Positions 55,530 to 62,977 of a stretch of 64,000 nucleotides of DNA are shown here, piece by piece (the first letter of the stretch is position 1; each line of letters starts with the position of its first letter). Position numbers and translations under genes: made by a program. The notes under the pieces are model-generated. The model had not been told where the DNA came from, made no database searches, and saw only the letters and a program-made list of their open reading frames with translations. Source of the DNA: Rheinheimera sp. (GTDB lineage: Bacteria > Pseudomonadota > Gammaproteobacteria > Enterobacterales > Alteromonadaceae); contig NZ_JAUYGV010000001.1 of NCBI RefSeq assembly GCF_030690345.1, positions 620,001 to 684,000 of the forward strand, in the 5' to 3' direction.

Positions 55530-56050
55530 TAGGCTTCCTGTGTGATCTGAGTTAATTGCATATAACACGCCTGCTCGCCATGATAACCGGCCAGCGCACT
55601 TATCGCGCTATCCGATAGTTGGTTAACCACAGCAAAACCATGGCGCTGCCAATACGGCACCGAACCCTGCACCGCCACCAGCGCCAGTTTGCTCAGTCCA
55701 AGGCTTAGCGCATATTGCTTTGCTGTTGCCAGTAAGTTACTTGCCAGGCCCAGGCCGCGGGCGCCGGGGCTTACTGCCATATCATGCAGATACAGCAGCT
55801 CCGGCGTGGCACTTAGCGAAAAAGCCGATGCCAACGGCGTAACATAGCCGTTTATGGACGGATAACTGAATAAATACGCCAATAACCGGCCATCAGCTTT
55901 TTCAGCCAGCCAGCAACTGCCGGCAGCTGAGGTTAAGCGCTGCTGTAGCAATGCCGGGCTTTCATACAGCGCATCGCTGTAGCAGCAGTCTTGCAACGCC
56001 ACCACTGCCGGTATATCTGCCGGCGTCATTAACCTGATACCTATCGTCAT
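55529..56050 (-). CDS. GNAT-family N-acetyltransferase
   Basis: A 173-residue acetyltransferase with the acetyl-CoA motif (VSPGARGLGLASNLLATAKQYA) and a final VPYWQRHGFAVV strand-helix pair. It is the first gene of a two-GNAT unit. The ATG at 56050 is preferred over a TTG nine bases upstream. The substrate is unknown. Confidence 0.85.
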   Translation of the reverse strand: MTIGIRLMTPADIPAVVALQDCCYSDALYESPALLQQRLTSAAGSCWLAEKADGRLLAYLFSYPSINGYVTPLASAFSLSATPELLYLHDMAVSPGARGLGLASNLLATAKQYALSLGLSKLALVAVQGSVPYWQRHGFAVVNQLSDSAISALAGYHGEQACYMQLTQITQEA

Positions 56051-56251
56051 ATACTGCAAAACCTATCAAACACTACCGGTCGTTTCCACTTTACGGTAGA
56101 GATGTCATTTAACTGTCCGGAGCCAGACAATAAACAACTCACCATAGAAAATAAAGCCTGCTTTGCCATGCTTTGGCTTTTTTGCCGGCTGAAAAGGTGC
56201 CAGTATAGATATAACTAAAGTATGGACAGACTTAACCAAAGGAGCCCCACT

Positions 56252-56713
56252 ATGCGCGCTGTTTACTGTGTATTACTGCTGCTGATGCTGGCAGCTTGTG
56301 ACAAAAATGAAGTGGGCGACGTATCACTCGGCGTGTTTACCACCAAGGATATTAAGCTCGATGCCATTGTCGACCCGGTGGTAACAGGCGTTACCTGCCA
56401 TGTATCCAGTATCGAAGCCAACCTGAACCTATCCGACCCGTCTGACAGCTCTATCGCCTGTCGCCAGACCGGCCCCATCACTGCCGATATGATTGCCAAA
56501 ATAGATAAGAGTAAAAACGGTGAGGTGCTGTTTACCAAATCAAAAAGCATCTTCTTTAAAAGTATGAAAATCCGCCGTATTCTCGACGTGGAAAACCAAA
56601 CCCTGATGTATCTGTCCTACTCCACCAAAGAAACCTCCGGCAGCTTTAAGCACAGCTTATCTACCGTGCCACTGTGGGGAACGGAGGCCTATAACGCAGC
56701 GAAAGCGCAATAG
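56252..56713 (+). CDS. creA: CreA-family lipoprotein
   Basis: A 153-residue exported protein. The signal peptide ends with the lipobox LAAC (Cys15). The core GVTCHVS…DPSDSSIACRQTGPI and KIRRILDVENQTLMYLSYST is diagnostic of CreA, an abundant family of unknown function. The ATG at 56252 has AAGGAG upstream. The coding segment 56605-56670 is found again, decayed, at 58173-58209 and 59234-59288, beyond two later modules. Confidence 0.9.
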   Translation: MRAVYCVLLLLMLAACDKNEVGDVSLGVFTTKDIKLDAIVDPVVTGVTCHVSSIEANLNLSDPSDSSIACRQTGPITADMIAKIDKSKNGEVLFTKSKSIFFKSMKIRRILDVENQTLMYLSYSTKETSGSFKHSLSTVPLWGTEAYNAAKAQ

Positions 56714-56784
56714 CATCAGGCCGCGCCGGGGTTAGCGTAACCCGGCTACTGTGGTGCTTGTCGCGGGCAAGCTGTTATTTGCCA

Positions 56785-57114
56785 TCAAAGCTGGTCTTTT
56801 TGCTCTACCCAAAGCAACAGCGCATCCAAAGCCGGGCATAACGCCTGCCCCCAAGCTGTCAGCCGGTATTCTACTTTGGGTGGCACCTGCGGATAAACCT
56901 CGCGGCTTATAATGCCGTCAGCTTCAAGCTTTCTTAATTGCTGAGCCAGCATCTTTTGCGAGATGCCCGGGATCAGTTTTTCAAAATCAGAATAGCGCTG
57001 CACTTTGCCGTCGAACAAATGATACAAAATGATCAGCTTCCAGCTTCCCTCCAGCAATTTAATTGCTTCGAGCGTATCAGCCGCTGCAGTAGAGGGCGTA
57101 TAAATCTTTCTCAT
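56785..57114 (-). CDS. HxlR-family transcriptional regulator
   Basis: A 109-residue winged-helix protein (LLEGSWKLIILYHLFDGKVQRYSDFEKLIPGISQKMLAQQLRKLE), typical of HxlR/YodB. It lacks the N-terminal Cys that gives thiol sensing in YodB. It is divergent from the NTF2-like gene, and two direct GTGCGTT repeats lie in between. Confidence 0.88.
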   Translation of the reverse strand: MRKIYTPSTAAADTLEAIKLLEGSWKLIILYHLFDGKVQRYSDFEKLIPGISQKMLAQQLRKLEADGIISREVYPQVPPKVEYRLTAWGQALCPALDALLLWVEQKDQL

Positions 57115-57116
57115 AA

Positions 57117-57142
57117 GTGCGTTACTTACTTTTTTGTGCGTT
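57117..57142. promoter_or_regulatory. Direct GTGCGTT repeats, possible HxlR operator
   Basis: GTGCGTT occurs at 57117-57123 and 57136-57142, spaced 19 bp start to start (about two helical turns), right at the HxlR start and before the divergent NTF2-like gene. Confidence 0.35.
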
Positions 57143-57207
57143 CTTGATTGTTGCTCAGTCTAAGCAGAAACTTCCTGCCAGACAACAATGCAGCAGGAGA
57201 CATCATA

Positions 57208-57534
57208 ATGACCATTCAATTAGCTGATCCCATTAAAAACTACTTTGAAATCAGTAACGGTACAGACCCTGCAGGGCTGAAAGACTGCTTCAGCGCCGAC
57301 GCGCTGGTATTAGATGAAGGCGGCAGCTATCAGGGGCAGGCAGCTATAGCGGCCTGGTTTTCCGACACCAGGCAGAAGTATGCCTTTAGCGCCAAACCCC
57401 TTAGTGCAACCACGCAGCAACAGCATGAAATCGTCATTGCAGAAGTTAGCGGCAATTTCCCCGGCAGCCCCATTAAGCTTAGTTATACCTTTTTGCTGCA
57501 AGACGGCAAAATTCAATCGCTGCAGATTGCTTAA
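57208..57534 (+). CDS. SnoaL/NTF2-like protein
   Basis: A 108-residue protein of the nuclear-transport-factor-2 fold (IKNYFEISNGTDPAGLKDCFSADALVLDEGGSYQGQAAI…LSYTFLLQDGKIQSLQI). Such proteins are often small-molecule isomerases or binding proteins with no assigned substrate. AGGAG precedes the ATG at 57208. The divergent HxlR gene probably controls it. Confidence 0.83.
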   Translation: MTIQLADPIKNYFEISNGTDPAGLKDCFSADALVLDEGGSYQGQAAIAAWFSDTRQKYAFSAKPLSATTQQQHEIVIAEVSGNFPGSPIKLSYTFLLQDGKIQSLQIA

Positions 57535-57700
57535 TACGTTATTGACGGAGGCGCCGTGCCGACAGCATAACATAAAGCACGCAGCCGCCAGGCTGGTGGC
57601 CCCGGTAGCCCCCGACAGCTCATTTTCTGTTGCGCGGTATTAAAGTTTTCCCGGTTGCCGCCGACAAAAAACTAACAATTTTTTAAACTGCCTGCTTTTT

Positions 57701-58150
57701 ATGAAAATTAATACTCTGCAGCCACAGCTTGCAAGCTTAAAGCTCAACCAGCCAACAAAAACGGAAGCCGATACAACCGCTACAACTGGCAAAAAAAACA
57801 CTATGTCAGGTGTTTATGTCAGCTTGTCAGAACTGGGCAAAACCAACGCAAAACAAGCAGAGCAAAATAAAGATATTGATGACAGCAACCTGCCGGATAC
57901 TATTAAGCAGATATTAAAAAACATTCGCGATCTTAAGCAGCAAATTGCCGATAAGCAGGCCGAAATAGATAAAGCTTCGCAAGAGGGACTGCAATCAGAA
58001 CAACAGCGAGAAAAACTGAAGCTATTGCAAACTGAGCTGGGCATGCTGAACAGCGCCCTGGCCGGCGCCCAACAAAGCCTGAATAAAGCTCTGCAGCAGC
58101 AAGATCTAAGTGATGAACAGATACAAACTGCCCTGTCGCTGATGCTCTAA
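57701..58150 (+). CDS. Hypothetical coiled-coil protein
   Basis: A 149-residue hydrophilic protein with no signal peptide or membrane segment and no recognised family. The first 50 residues are rich in Thr, Asn and Gln. Residues 65-148 have a strong heptad-like coiled-coil character (IKQILKNIRDLKQQIADKQAEIDKASQE…LKLLQTELGMLNSALAGAQQSL). It lies between the NTF2-like gene and the first creA remnant, so it may have come with that module. Confidence 0.65.
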   Translation: MKINTLQPQLASLKLNQPTKTEADTTATTGKKNTMSGVYVSLSELGKTNAKQAEQNKDIDDSNLPDTIKQILKNIRDLKQQIADKQAEIDKASQEGLQSEQQREKLKLLQTELGMLNSALAGAQQSLNKALQQQDLSDEQIQTALSLML

Positions 58151-58172
58151 CATGTACTGGCTCAGACTTGCC

Positions 58173-58209
58173 CCTGCAGCAGCTTAAAACACAGCTTATC
58201 TACCGTGCT
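58173..58209 (+). repeat. Decayed copy of the creA 3' region (copy 2)
   Basis: 37 bases align to creA 56634-56670 with 32 identities and no gap, in direct orientation. Flanking sequence does not match. It lies between the coiled-coil gene and the toxin-antitoxin module. Confidence 0.78.
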
Positions 58210-58214
58210 GCTTC

Positions 58215-58323
58215 GGTGGATTTGTTGGTATCGGGTCCGTTTATTCTACCGGCAAGCAACAGTAAAGCTTCCGGGAAGAAGCAACGGTATCGATGATTTT
58301 GTTACAACCGCAATAAATCCACC
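58215..58323. repeat. Inverted repeat flanking 83 bp before the antitoxin
   Basis: GGTGGATTTGTTG (58215-58227) and CAATAAATCCACC (58311-58323) are inverted repeats with 12 of 13 pairs matching. It starts 6 bp after the creA remnant. Its role is unknown. Confidence 0.4.
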
Positions 58324-58335
58324 AGCAAACCCAAA

Positions 58336-58377
58336 TGGTAATGCATTTGCATTACCATTATTCTGCCACTAGAATAA
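58336..58377. promoter_or_regulatory. Two palindromes upstream of the antitoxin
   Basis: A perfect dyad with 10-bp arms (TGGTAATGCA / TGCATTACCA, centre TT) at 58336-58357 is followed directly by arms TTATTCT / AGAATAA around GCCACT at 58358-58377. They end 34 bp before the antitoxin ATG. Antitoxins of the AbrB/PrlF type autoregulate through such sites. Confidence 0.7.
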
Positions 58378-58411
58378 CCACTATAGCCAACGTGAACCTG
58401 TGGAGACCATC

Positions 58412-58744
58412 ATGCTTGCACAAATGGCTTTGGAAGCAGAATCAACACTGACCGACCGTTTTCAGACAACAGTACCGGGCCCGGTGCGCCAAGCGTTGCA
58501 ACTGGGCAAAAAAGACAAGATTAAATATGTTATCCAATCTGATGGCAGTGTGCTTATGCAGCGCGCTGACACGGTTGCAGCTGATCCGGTTCTTGAGCAG
58601 TTTCTATCATTTCTGGCGCTTGATATGCAGCAGCATCCGGAAAAACTACAGCCACTAACCGGCAGTATGCAGCAGAGCGTGGCAGCGCTGGTTGCAGATG
58701 TTGATATTGATTTGAATGAACAGCTATCAGCTGAGGACGAATAA
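58412..58744 (+). CDS. prlF: PrlF-family antitoxin (SpoVT/AbrB-type)
   Basis: A 110-residue protein with an AbrB-like swapped-hairpin DNA-binding domain (ESTLTDRFQTTVPGPVRQALQL, residues 9-32) and an acidic C-terminal tail. It matches PrlF in length and layout (FLSFLALDMQQHPEKLQPL, DVDIDLNEQLSAEDE). It neutralises the YhaV toxin and binds its own promoter, where two palindromes occur. The start at 58412 has GGAG upstream. The toxin gene begins 2 bp after the stop. Confidence 0.88.
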   Translation: MLAQMALEAESTLTDRFQTTVPGPVRQALQLGKKDKIKYVIQSDGSVLMQRADTVAADPVLEQFLSFLALDMQQHPEKLQPLTGSMQQSVAALVADVDIDLNEQLSAEDE

Positions 58745-58746
58745 AC

Positions 58747-59220
58747 TTGTCTGATCAAGTCCCGATGGTAGTTAACGGCTGGACGCTATATACCCATCCT
58801 CTTTTTGCACAGCAGTACCAGGCACTGAAAGACAAGGTAGAGGCGTTAAAAGCCAAAGATCCACAAGGCTACCGCAAGAAAAATGACACTAAGCGCTTGG
58901 CAGCCATTTATAAGCTGGCCTTTGACATTATTCCGCAAGACCCAACGCTGGCAGATTACCGCCAGGGCAAGACATTAGGCGACAACAATAAGCATTGGTT
59001 TCGGGCCAAATTTTTTCAGCAATACCGGTTATTTTTCAGATACCACCTTGGAGCAAAAATTATCGTTTATGCCTGGGTGAATGATGAAGATAATAAGCGG
59101 GCATTTGCCAGTAAAACCGATGCTTACAAAGTGTTCGCAAAGATTCTTAAGTCGGGTAATCCGCCGGATGATTGGCAGGCTCTGCTAAAAGCAGCCAGAG
59201 GCGCGAAACTCCCGCTTTAG
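58747..59220 (+). CDS. yhaV: YhaV-type ribonuclease toxin
   Basis: A 157-residue RelE-superfamily mRNA interferase. The sequence VNGWTLYTHPLFAQQYQAL…KFFQQYRLFFRYH…IIVYAWVNDEDNKRAFASKTDAYKVFAKIL matches E. coli YhaV throughout, including the YRLFFRY core and the final PPDDW. It starts with TTG, with GAGGA upstream, and is translationally coupled to the antitoxin. It follows a creA remnant and precedes another, so the module appears mobile. Confidence 0.9.
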   Translation: MSDQVPMVVNGWTLYTHPLFAQQYQALKDKVEALKAKDPQGYRKKNDTKRLAAIYKLAFDIIPQDPTLADYRQGKTLGDNNKHWFRAKFFQQYRLFFRYHLGAKIIVYAWVNDEDNKRAFASKTDAYKVFAKILKSGNPPDDWQALLKAARGAKLPL

Positions 59221-59233
59221 AAAACTCCCCGCC

Positions 59234-59288
59234 GATGTATCAGCCCCACTTCCACCAAAGAAACCTGCGGCAGCTTTTAGCACAGTTT
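59234..59288 (+). repeat. Decayed copy of the creA 3' region (copy 3)
   Basis: 55 bases align to creA 56605-56658 with 47 identities and one 1-base insertion, in direct orientation. The best block starts TCCACCAAAGAAACCT. It begins 14 bp after the YhaV stop and lies at the border of the AT-rich island. Confidence 0.82.
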
Positions 59289-59380
59289 GATTAGCTCTCA
59301 GGGGCAGGTCTTGTTTCTGATGTTTTTTAAGTGGCAAGAATCAAGACCCCGCAAACTCAAACATACGAAACTGGCCTAAC

Positions 59381-61771
59381 TCAATCACTACTAGTTGGAT
59401 TTTTTGATTTAGGTTCTAGCGTAATTTCTACCGCATCTTTCTTTAACGAGTTAAAAAGATATAGATGCCTTATTGCTGTATCATCTAACCAACTGATTTC
59501 TGCGCTAACTTGCAGAACATGTTGAGTGGGCTGTTGATGTGAGAGTTTTGCACCGTATACGACTCCCTTACTAGTAAAAACTAGATGGTTTTTATTATTG
59601 AAGCTCAAGATTGCAAAGTCAGCTCGTCTGGCGTCTTGCTCAATTTCAATAGATCTTGATTTCAATGACCCCTCTCCATTAAGCCAAATAGCATAGAAAG
59701 TGACTCCTTTTTTGATACATCTCTGTAATAGCGGTTCAATTTTTTCTATACCAGCTTGATAAGAATCAAAATCTTTGAAAATCAAAATACGTTCTATGTT
59801 TTTTCCTAGCGTAAGCCAGTTTTCAAGGTGTTCATCGACATCAACATGTTCAACAAGTGATTCTAGATATTCTGAATACAACACTCCCTTTACATGAAAC
59901 TCTGATTGATACTTGCCCAATGCTTGGTATACACCTATGGCATCGTTAGTCACTGCATAACCCGGTTTCATTTCCTCTAAATACAAACGAGAATTTGCAG
60001 TTAAAGATGTAAGATCAAGCACTGCTGACGAAATTTTACCTCTATCCGATAAAGCATATCGAGCTTCTCTTATTTCTTCTGTAAGACGCCGATAAACTAT
60101 CGGTAAACTCTTATCAAATTCGACGACAAACTCACCAGTAGACTTAGTGCGCATAAGGTGCTTGATTGCTTTGTTTGCTTCAGTTGCCGACTCATTAAGA
60201 AAAACCTTTGATAGCGCGTCTTTCAATACATTGGTCGGTTTAAACTCAGATGAACCAAGAGAAAACCAACATGCGAGGATATTTTGCAAGCTGATTCCCC
60301 ACAATGGAAAACGAACATATCCCAACATGCCAACAAATTTTACATAAAGAATTACTTTGAGATGCCAAAGTTCATAAACTTCTTTGTAGTTTGGTGCCGG
60401 TATTTCAGACGCTCTGTAGTTTTTATCAGGGAAAAGTCTCGATACATTACGAAAAATAGTCAAAATACCTAAAGTTGGCATTATGTATTGTTTTTTGCAA
60501 GGTGGAGGATCATCTTTCACGTCTTCGTTTTCAAGCATCAATTTCCATTGAAAACTATATTTTCGCGTAAATATTAAAAAAAAAACTAATATCGGAAAAT
60601 ACAACATACCGCTATAGAGCGCAGAGAATGTGCAATTAGATTTTTTGTTTTGGAACAAGATTTTGCTAAACGGTAAATGACAAAAGTAGGCTTCATTAGC
60701 TGTAGGCAACACTTTCACGATTTTACTCTCATTTTCTCTCGTTTTTGCGTTAGAAACTGATGATTGCAGCCACTTCAAATTAAACGAGTAATCCAAACCA
60801 ACATACAAAGTCTCATTTTGCTCGACTACTTTGGGGGTTCCCTTAGACGACTCACTTGATTCGTCTATTGTTAGGTATACAAGCTCAGTCATACATACAA
60901 GTGTGCGAATTGAGTAACCATCACCTTGCAGTGTTGAAGAATATGGTTGACTGACAATACATTTAATGTCGCTATCCATTGAGTCTACTTTATTATTGCT
61001 TTGACTCGCATGCTGGCCGAAATAAGTATTACTATCATACGCCGCTTTCCAAGGCCTAGAGTCCAAAGCAACGTTTTCTTCTTTAAATGAAGCTTCATGC
61101 ACTGGAGAAGCTACATAGGTTTGTATGAGTCCAACTGATGGCCTATCAACTGTGACCCACCAATCATCAAGGACAATGTGATTTTCCGAATTTGCTATTT
61201 CTGCAAGAGGGTTAATCGTTTTGTAAAGCTCGGTTAGTATGTTGCAATGCAGTCCTATTAATATCAGTTTGTTATCTTTGACATATCTCCATTCAAGTAT
61301 TGGATTGACTACAGAATATTTTGTAGCGGCGTTCTCTAGGTCTGCTCCTCTTGGGATTCCATTGATGTAAAGAGCTATATCTTTGCAAGCTTGTTCTGTT
61401 CGCTGCGATTCGGGAATCTTTGGAGAATTCGAAGCAGCAGAGTTGTTTCGATTGACAATATTAGTATGAATATTGTGTATTGCTTGAACTACTGGTTTCG
61501 ACTGTTCTCTAAAAAACGACTGTGTCTCGTCATTTAATTCTCCCCCTAGAAAAAGAGATTTTTTGAGATAGGCTTTTTCGACCTTATCCAAAACAACATC
61601 AATATCATCTTCTAGATCCACGCCAGACTGGAAAGAATGGTAGGTATCAAATAGAAAGACAAAAGAGAAGTAACTCAAACCAAATGCCACAAGAAGAGGT
61701 AATGTGAACTTTAGAGCTTCCCCGACTTTTACTGGAATGGGGATTCCTTCTCTTCGTATTAGTAATCTCAT
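59381..61771 (-). CDS. Large two-helix membrane protein of unknown family
   Basis: A 796-residue protein. Helix 1 lies at about 21-43, a periplasmic region of some 340 residues follows, helix 2 at about 384-402, a further hydrophobic stretch at 470-503, and a cytoplasmic region of about 290 residues. The periplasmic part ends TLYVGLDYSFNLKWL before helix 2, which faintly recalls double-Cache sensors. Near residues 660-735 a pattern (ERILIFKDFDSYQAGIEKI…KKGVTFYAIWL…DFAIL…LVF) looks like an alpha/beta domain; I see no HKD or kinase motif. The gene is AT-rich. It is last in a three-gene unit, 63 bp after the previous gene. Confidence 0.72.
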   Translation of the reverse strand: MRLLIRREGIPIPVKVGEALKFTLPLLVAFGLSYFSFVFLFDTYHSFQSGVDLEDDIDVVLDKVEKAYLKKSLFLGGELNDETQSFFREQSKPVVQAIHNIHTNIVNRNNSAASNSPKIPESQRTEQACKDIALYINGIPRGADLENAATKYSVVNPILEWRYVKDNKLILIGLHCNILTELYKTINPLAEIANSENHIVLDDWWVTVDRPSVGLIQTYVASPVHEASFKEENVALDSRPWKAAYDSNTYFGQHASQSNNKVDSMDSDIKCIVSQPYSSTLQGDGYSIRTLVCMTELVYLTIDESSESSKGTPKVVEQNETLYVGLDYSFNLKWLQSSVSNAKTRENESKIVKVLPTANEAYFCHLPFSKILFQNKKSNCTFSALYSGMLYFPILVFFLIFTRKYSFQWKLMLENEDVKDDPPPCKKQYIMPTLGILTIFRNVSRLFPDKNYRASEIPAPNYKEVYELWHLKVILYVKFVGMLGYVRFPLWGISLQNILACWFSLGSSEFKPTNVLKDALSKVFLNESATEANKAIKHLMRTKSTGEFVVEFDKSLPIVYRRLTEEIREARYALSDRGKISSAVLDLTSLTANSRLYLEEMKPGYAVTNDAIGVYQALGKYQSEFHVKGVLYSEYLESLVEHVDVDEHLENWLTLGKNIERILIFKDFDSYQAGIEKIEPLLQRCIKKGVTFYAIWLNGEGSLKSRSIEIEQDARRADFAILSFNNKNHLVFTSKGVVYGAKLSHQQPTQHVLQVSAEISWLDDTAIRHLYLFNSLKKDAVEITLEPKSKNPTSSD

Positions 61772-61834
61772 CGACCGATTATCTCCAATTGAGGATCACA
61801 GTGTTTCTTCTTAAGCAGTAACGTGCAAAAAAAT

Positions 61835-62962
61835 CTATCTGAATCTCTTGTATGCCTTCAGCATTTCTTGGTTTTCACCAAACCACTCCATTAATTCAAA
61901 GTTGACATAAAAGCTGTTTTCTCCCCCCCCACGATTTGCAAAACCAAAACTAAAGGAGTTGTTGACATGAAAAGTCAAACCGTGTCCCACTGACTTTCCA
62001 GTGGCTCTATCGGAATAAACACTTGTCACAGAAACGCCAAATGGGATTTTCAGATCCCATGCATTGAAACCTACCCATTCCAAAGCAACTGCAACCTCGT
62101 CTCTGTCACCGTTGGGAGCGTCAGACAGATGCTCGTATACTAGCGAAGGTCTTAAGGCATACAACTGTAATGGTGGAGGCGTTATCAAATCATCAGTTCT
62201 AGAAAAGTGGTCACGATATATCCAAGACGTAAATGCGACATCTATAAAGGTTTGGAAACGAGAATTATCGGAGAACTTATCCCATTTAGCCTCTTGAATA
62301 GCGACATATGCATTATGCTCTTGGGCAGCATTTAGCCGCTGGAAAATGGAAAGCTTTCTATTAATTTTGTTGAATGCATCGAAAACCTCCACGCAGTCTT
62401 TTGCATCAGAAAAACGATTAGCACAGTATGTGTTTTGTTCTGTATTCAGCTTAAACCGCTCGCTCGCTTGGCTTGGAAGACCTGTAGTGGTTGTTAAGAA
62501 ATACTCCCTTTCAAAATCACGCGGCCTCGAATCAAAACTGGCAGGCATAGGAACCCCTCGACGAATTGGAAGAGTCGTCTCAGATCGCCAAGTGCTATAG
62601 CTAATTTTCAATATATCAAACTTACTATCACCACTTAATGAAAATGCTCTGTCTAACTCGCTTAGATTTCTTTTTAAAATCTCACTTAGTTCGTTAGAAG
62701 ACCAATAATCAGTAATTACTGGAGTGATTGATTTATCGTCAAAAATTGCTCTGCATGCCACAAGCGCTTTTTCAGTCACATATCTGTCGTATTCAACAAA
62801 CCATTTGTTTAGAGTCAGACCTTTGGAAAGAATAATGTCAAAATCGCACTGGTTTTCAATGTATGAAGTTGCTAAGTCGAGATTACTTGACTCTGACTGT
62901 TGAGCGAAACAAGCGCAGGAAAAAGAAAGTGCAACAATTAGTCCGGTTAAACGTATTTTCAT
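61835..62962 (-). CDS. Secreted protein of unknown family
   Basis: A 375-residue exported protein. The signal peptide is about 19 residues (LIVALSFSCACFA). The N-terminal half is helical with several Cys (C36, C67). The C-terminal 110 residues are rich in alternating aromatic and polar residues (LEWVGFNAWDLKIPFGVSVTSVY…GLTFHVNNSFSFGFANRGGG), which looks like a beta-sheet or small barrel. I do not recognise a family. AAGGA precedes the ATG. The hydrolase gene ends 15 bp upstream of this start. Confidence 0.7.
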   Translation of the reverse strand: MKIRLTGLIVALSFSCACFAQQSESSNLDLATSYIENQCDFDIILSKGLTLNKWFVEYDRYVTEKALVACRAIFDDKSITPVITDYWSSNELSEILKRNLSELDRAFSLSGDSKFDILKISYSTWRSETTLPIRRGVPMPASFDSRPRDFEREYFLTTTTGLPSQASERFKLNTEQNTYCANRFSDAKDCVEVFDAFNKINRKLSIFQRLNAAQEHNAYVAIQEAKWDKFSDNSRFQTFIDVAFTSWIYRDHFSRTDDLITPPPLQLYALRPSLVYEHLSDAPNGDRDEVAVALEWVGFNAWDLKIPFGVSVTSVYSDRATGKSVGHGLTFHVNNSFSFGFANRGGGENSFYVNFELMEWFGENQEMLKAYKRFR

Positions 62963-62977
62963 CACTTTCTATCCTTA

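Noticed and set aside
58215-58323. Integron attC site
   Set aside because: The inverted repeat is real but lacks the conserved core (GTTRRRY / RYYYAAC) at its ends, and no integrase is visible.
59331-59525. 64-codon plus-strand frame at the island border
   Set aside because: It runs mostly antisense into the 796-residue gene and has no ribosome-binding site or family.
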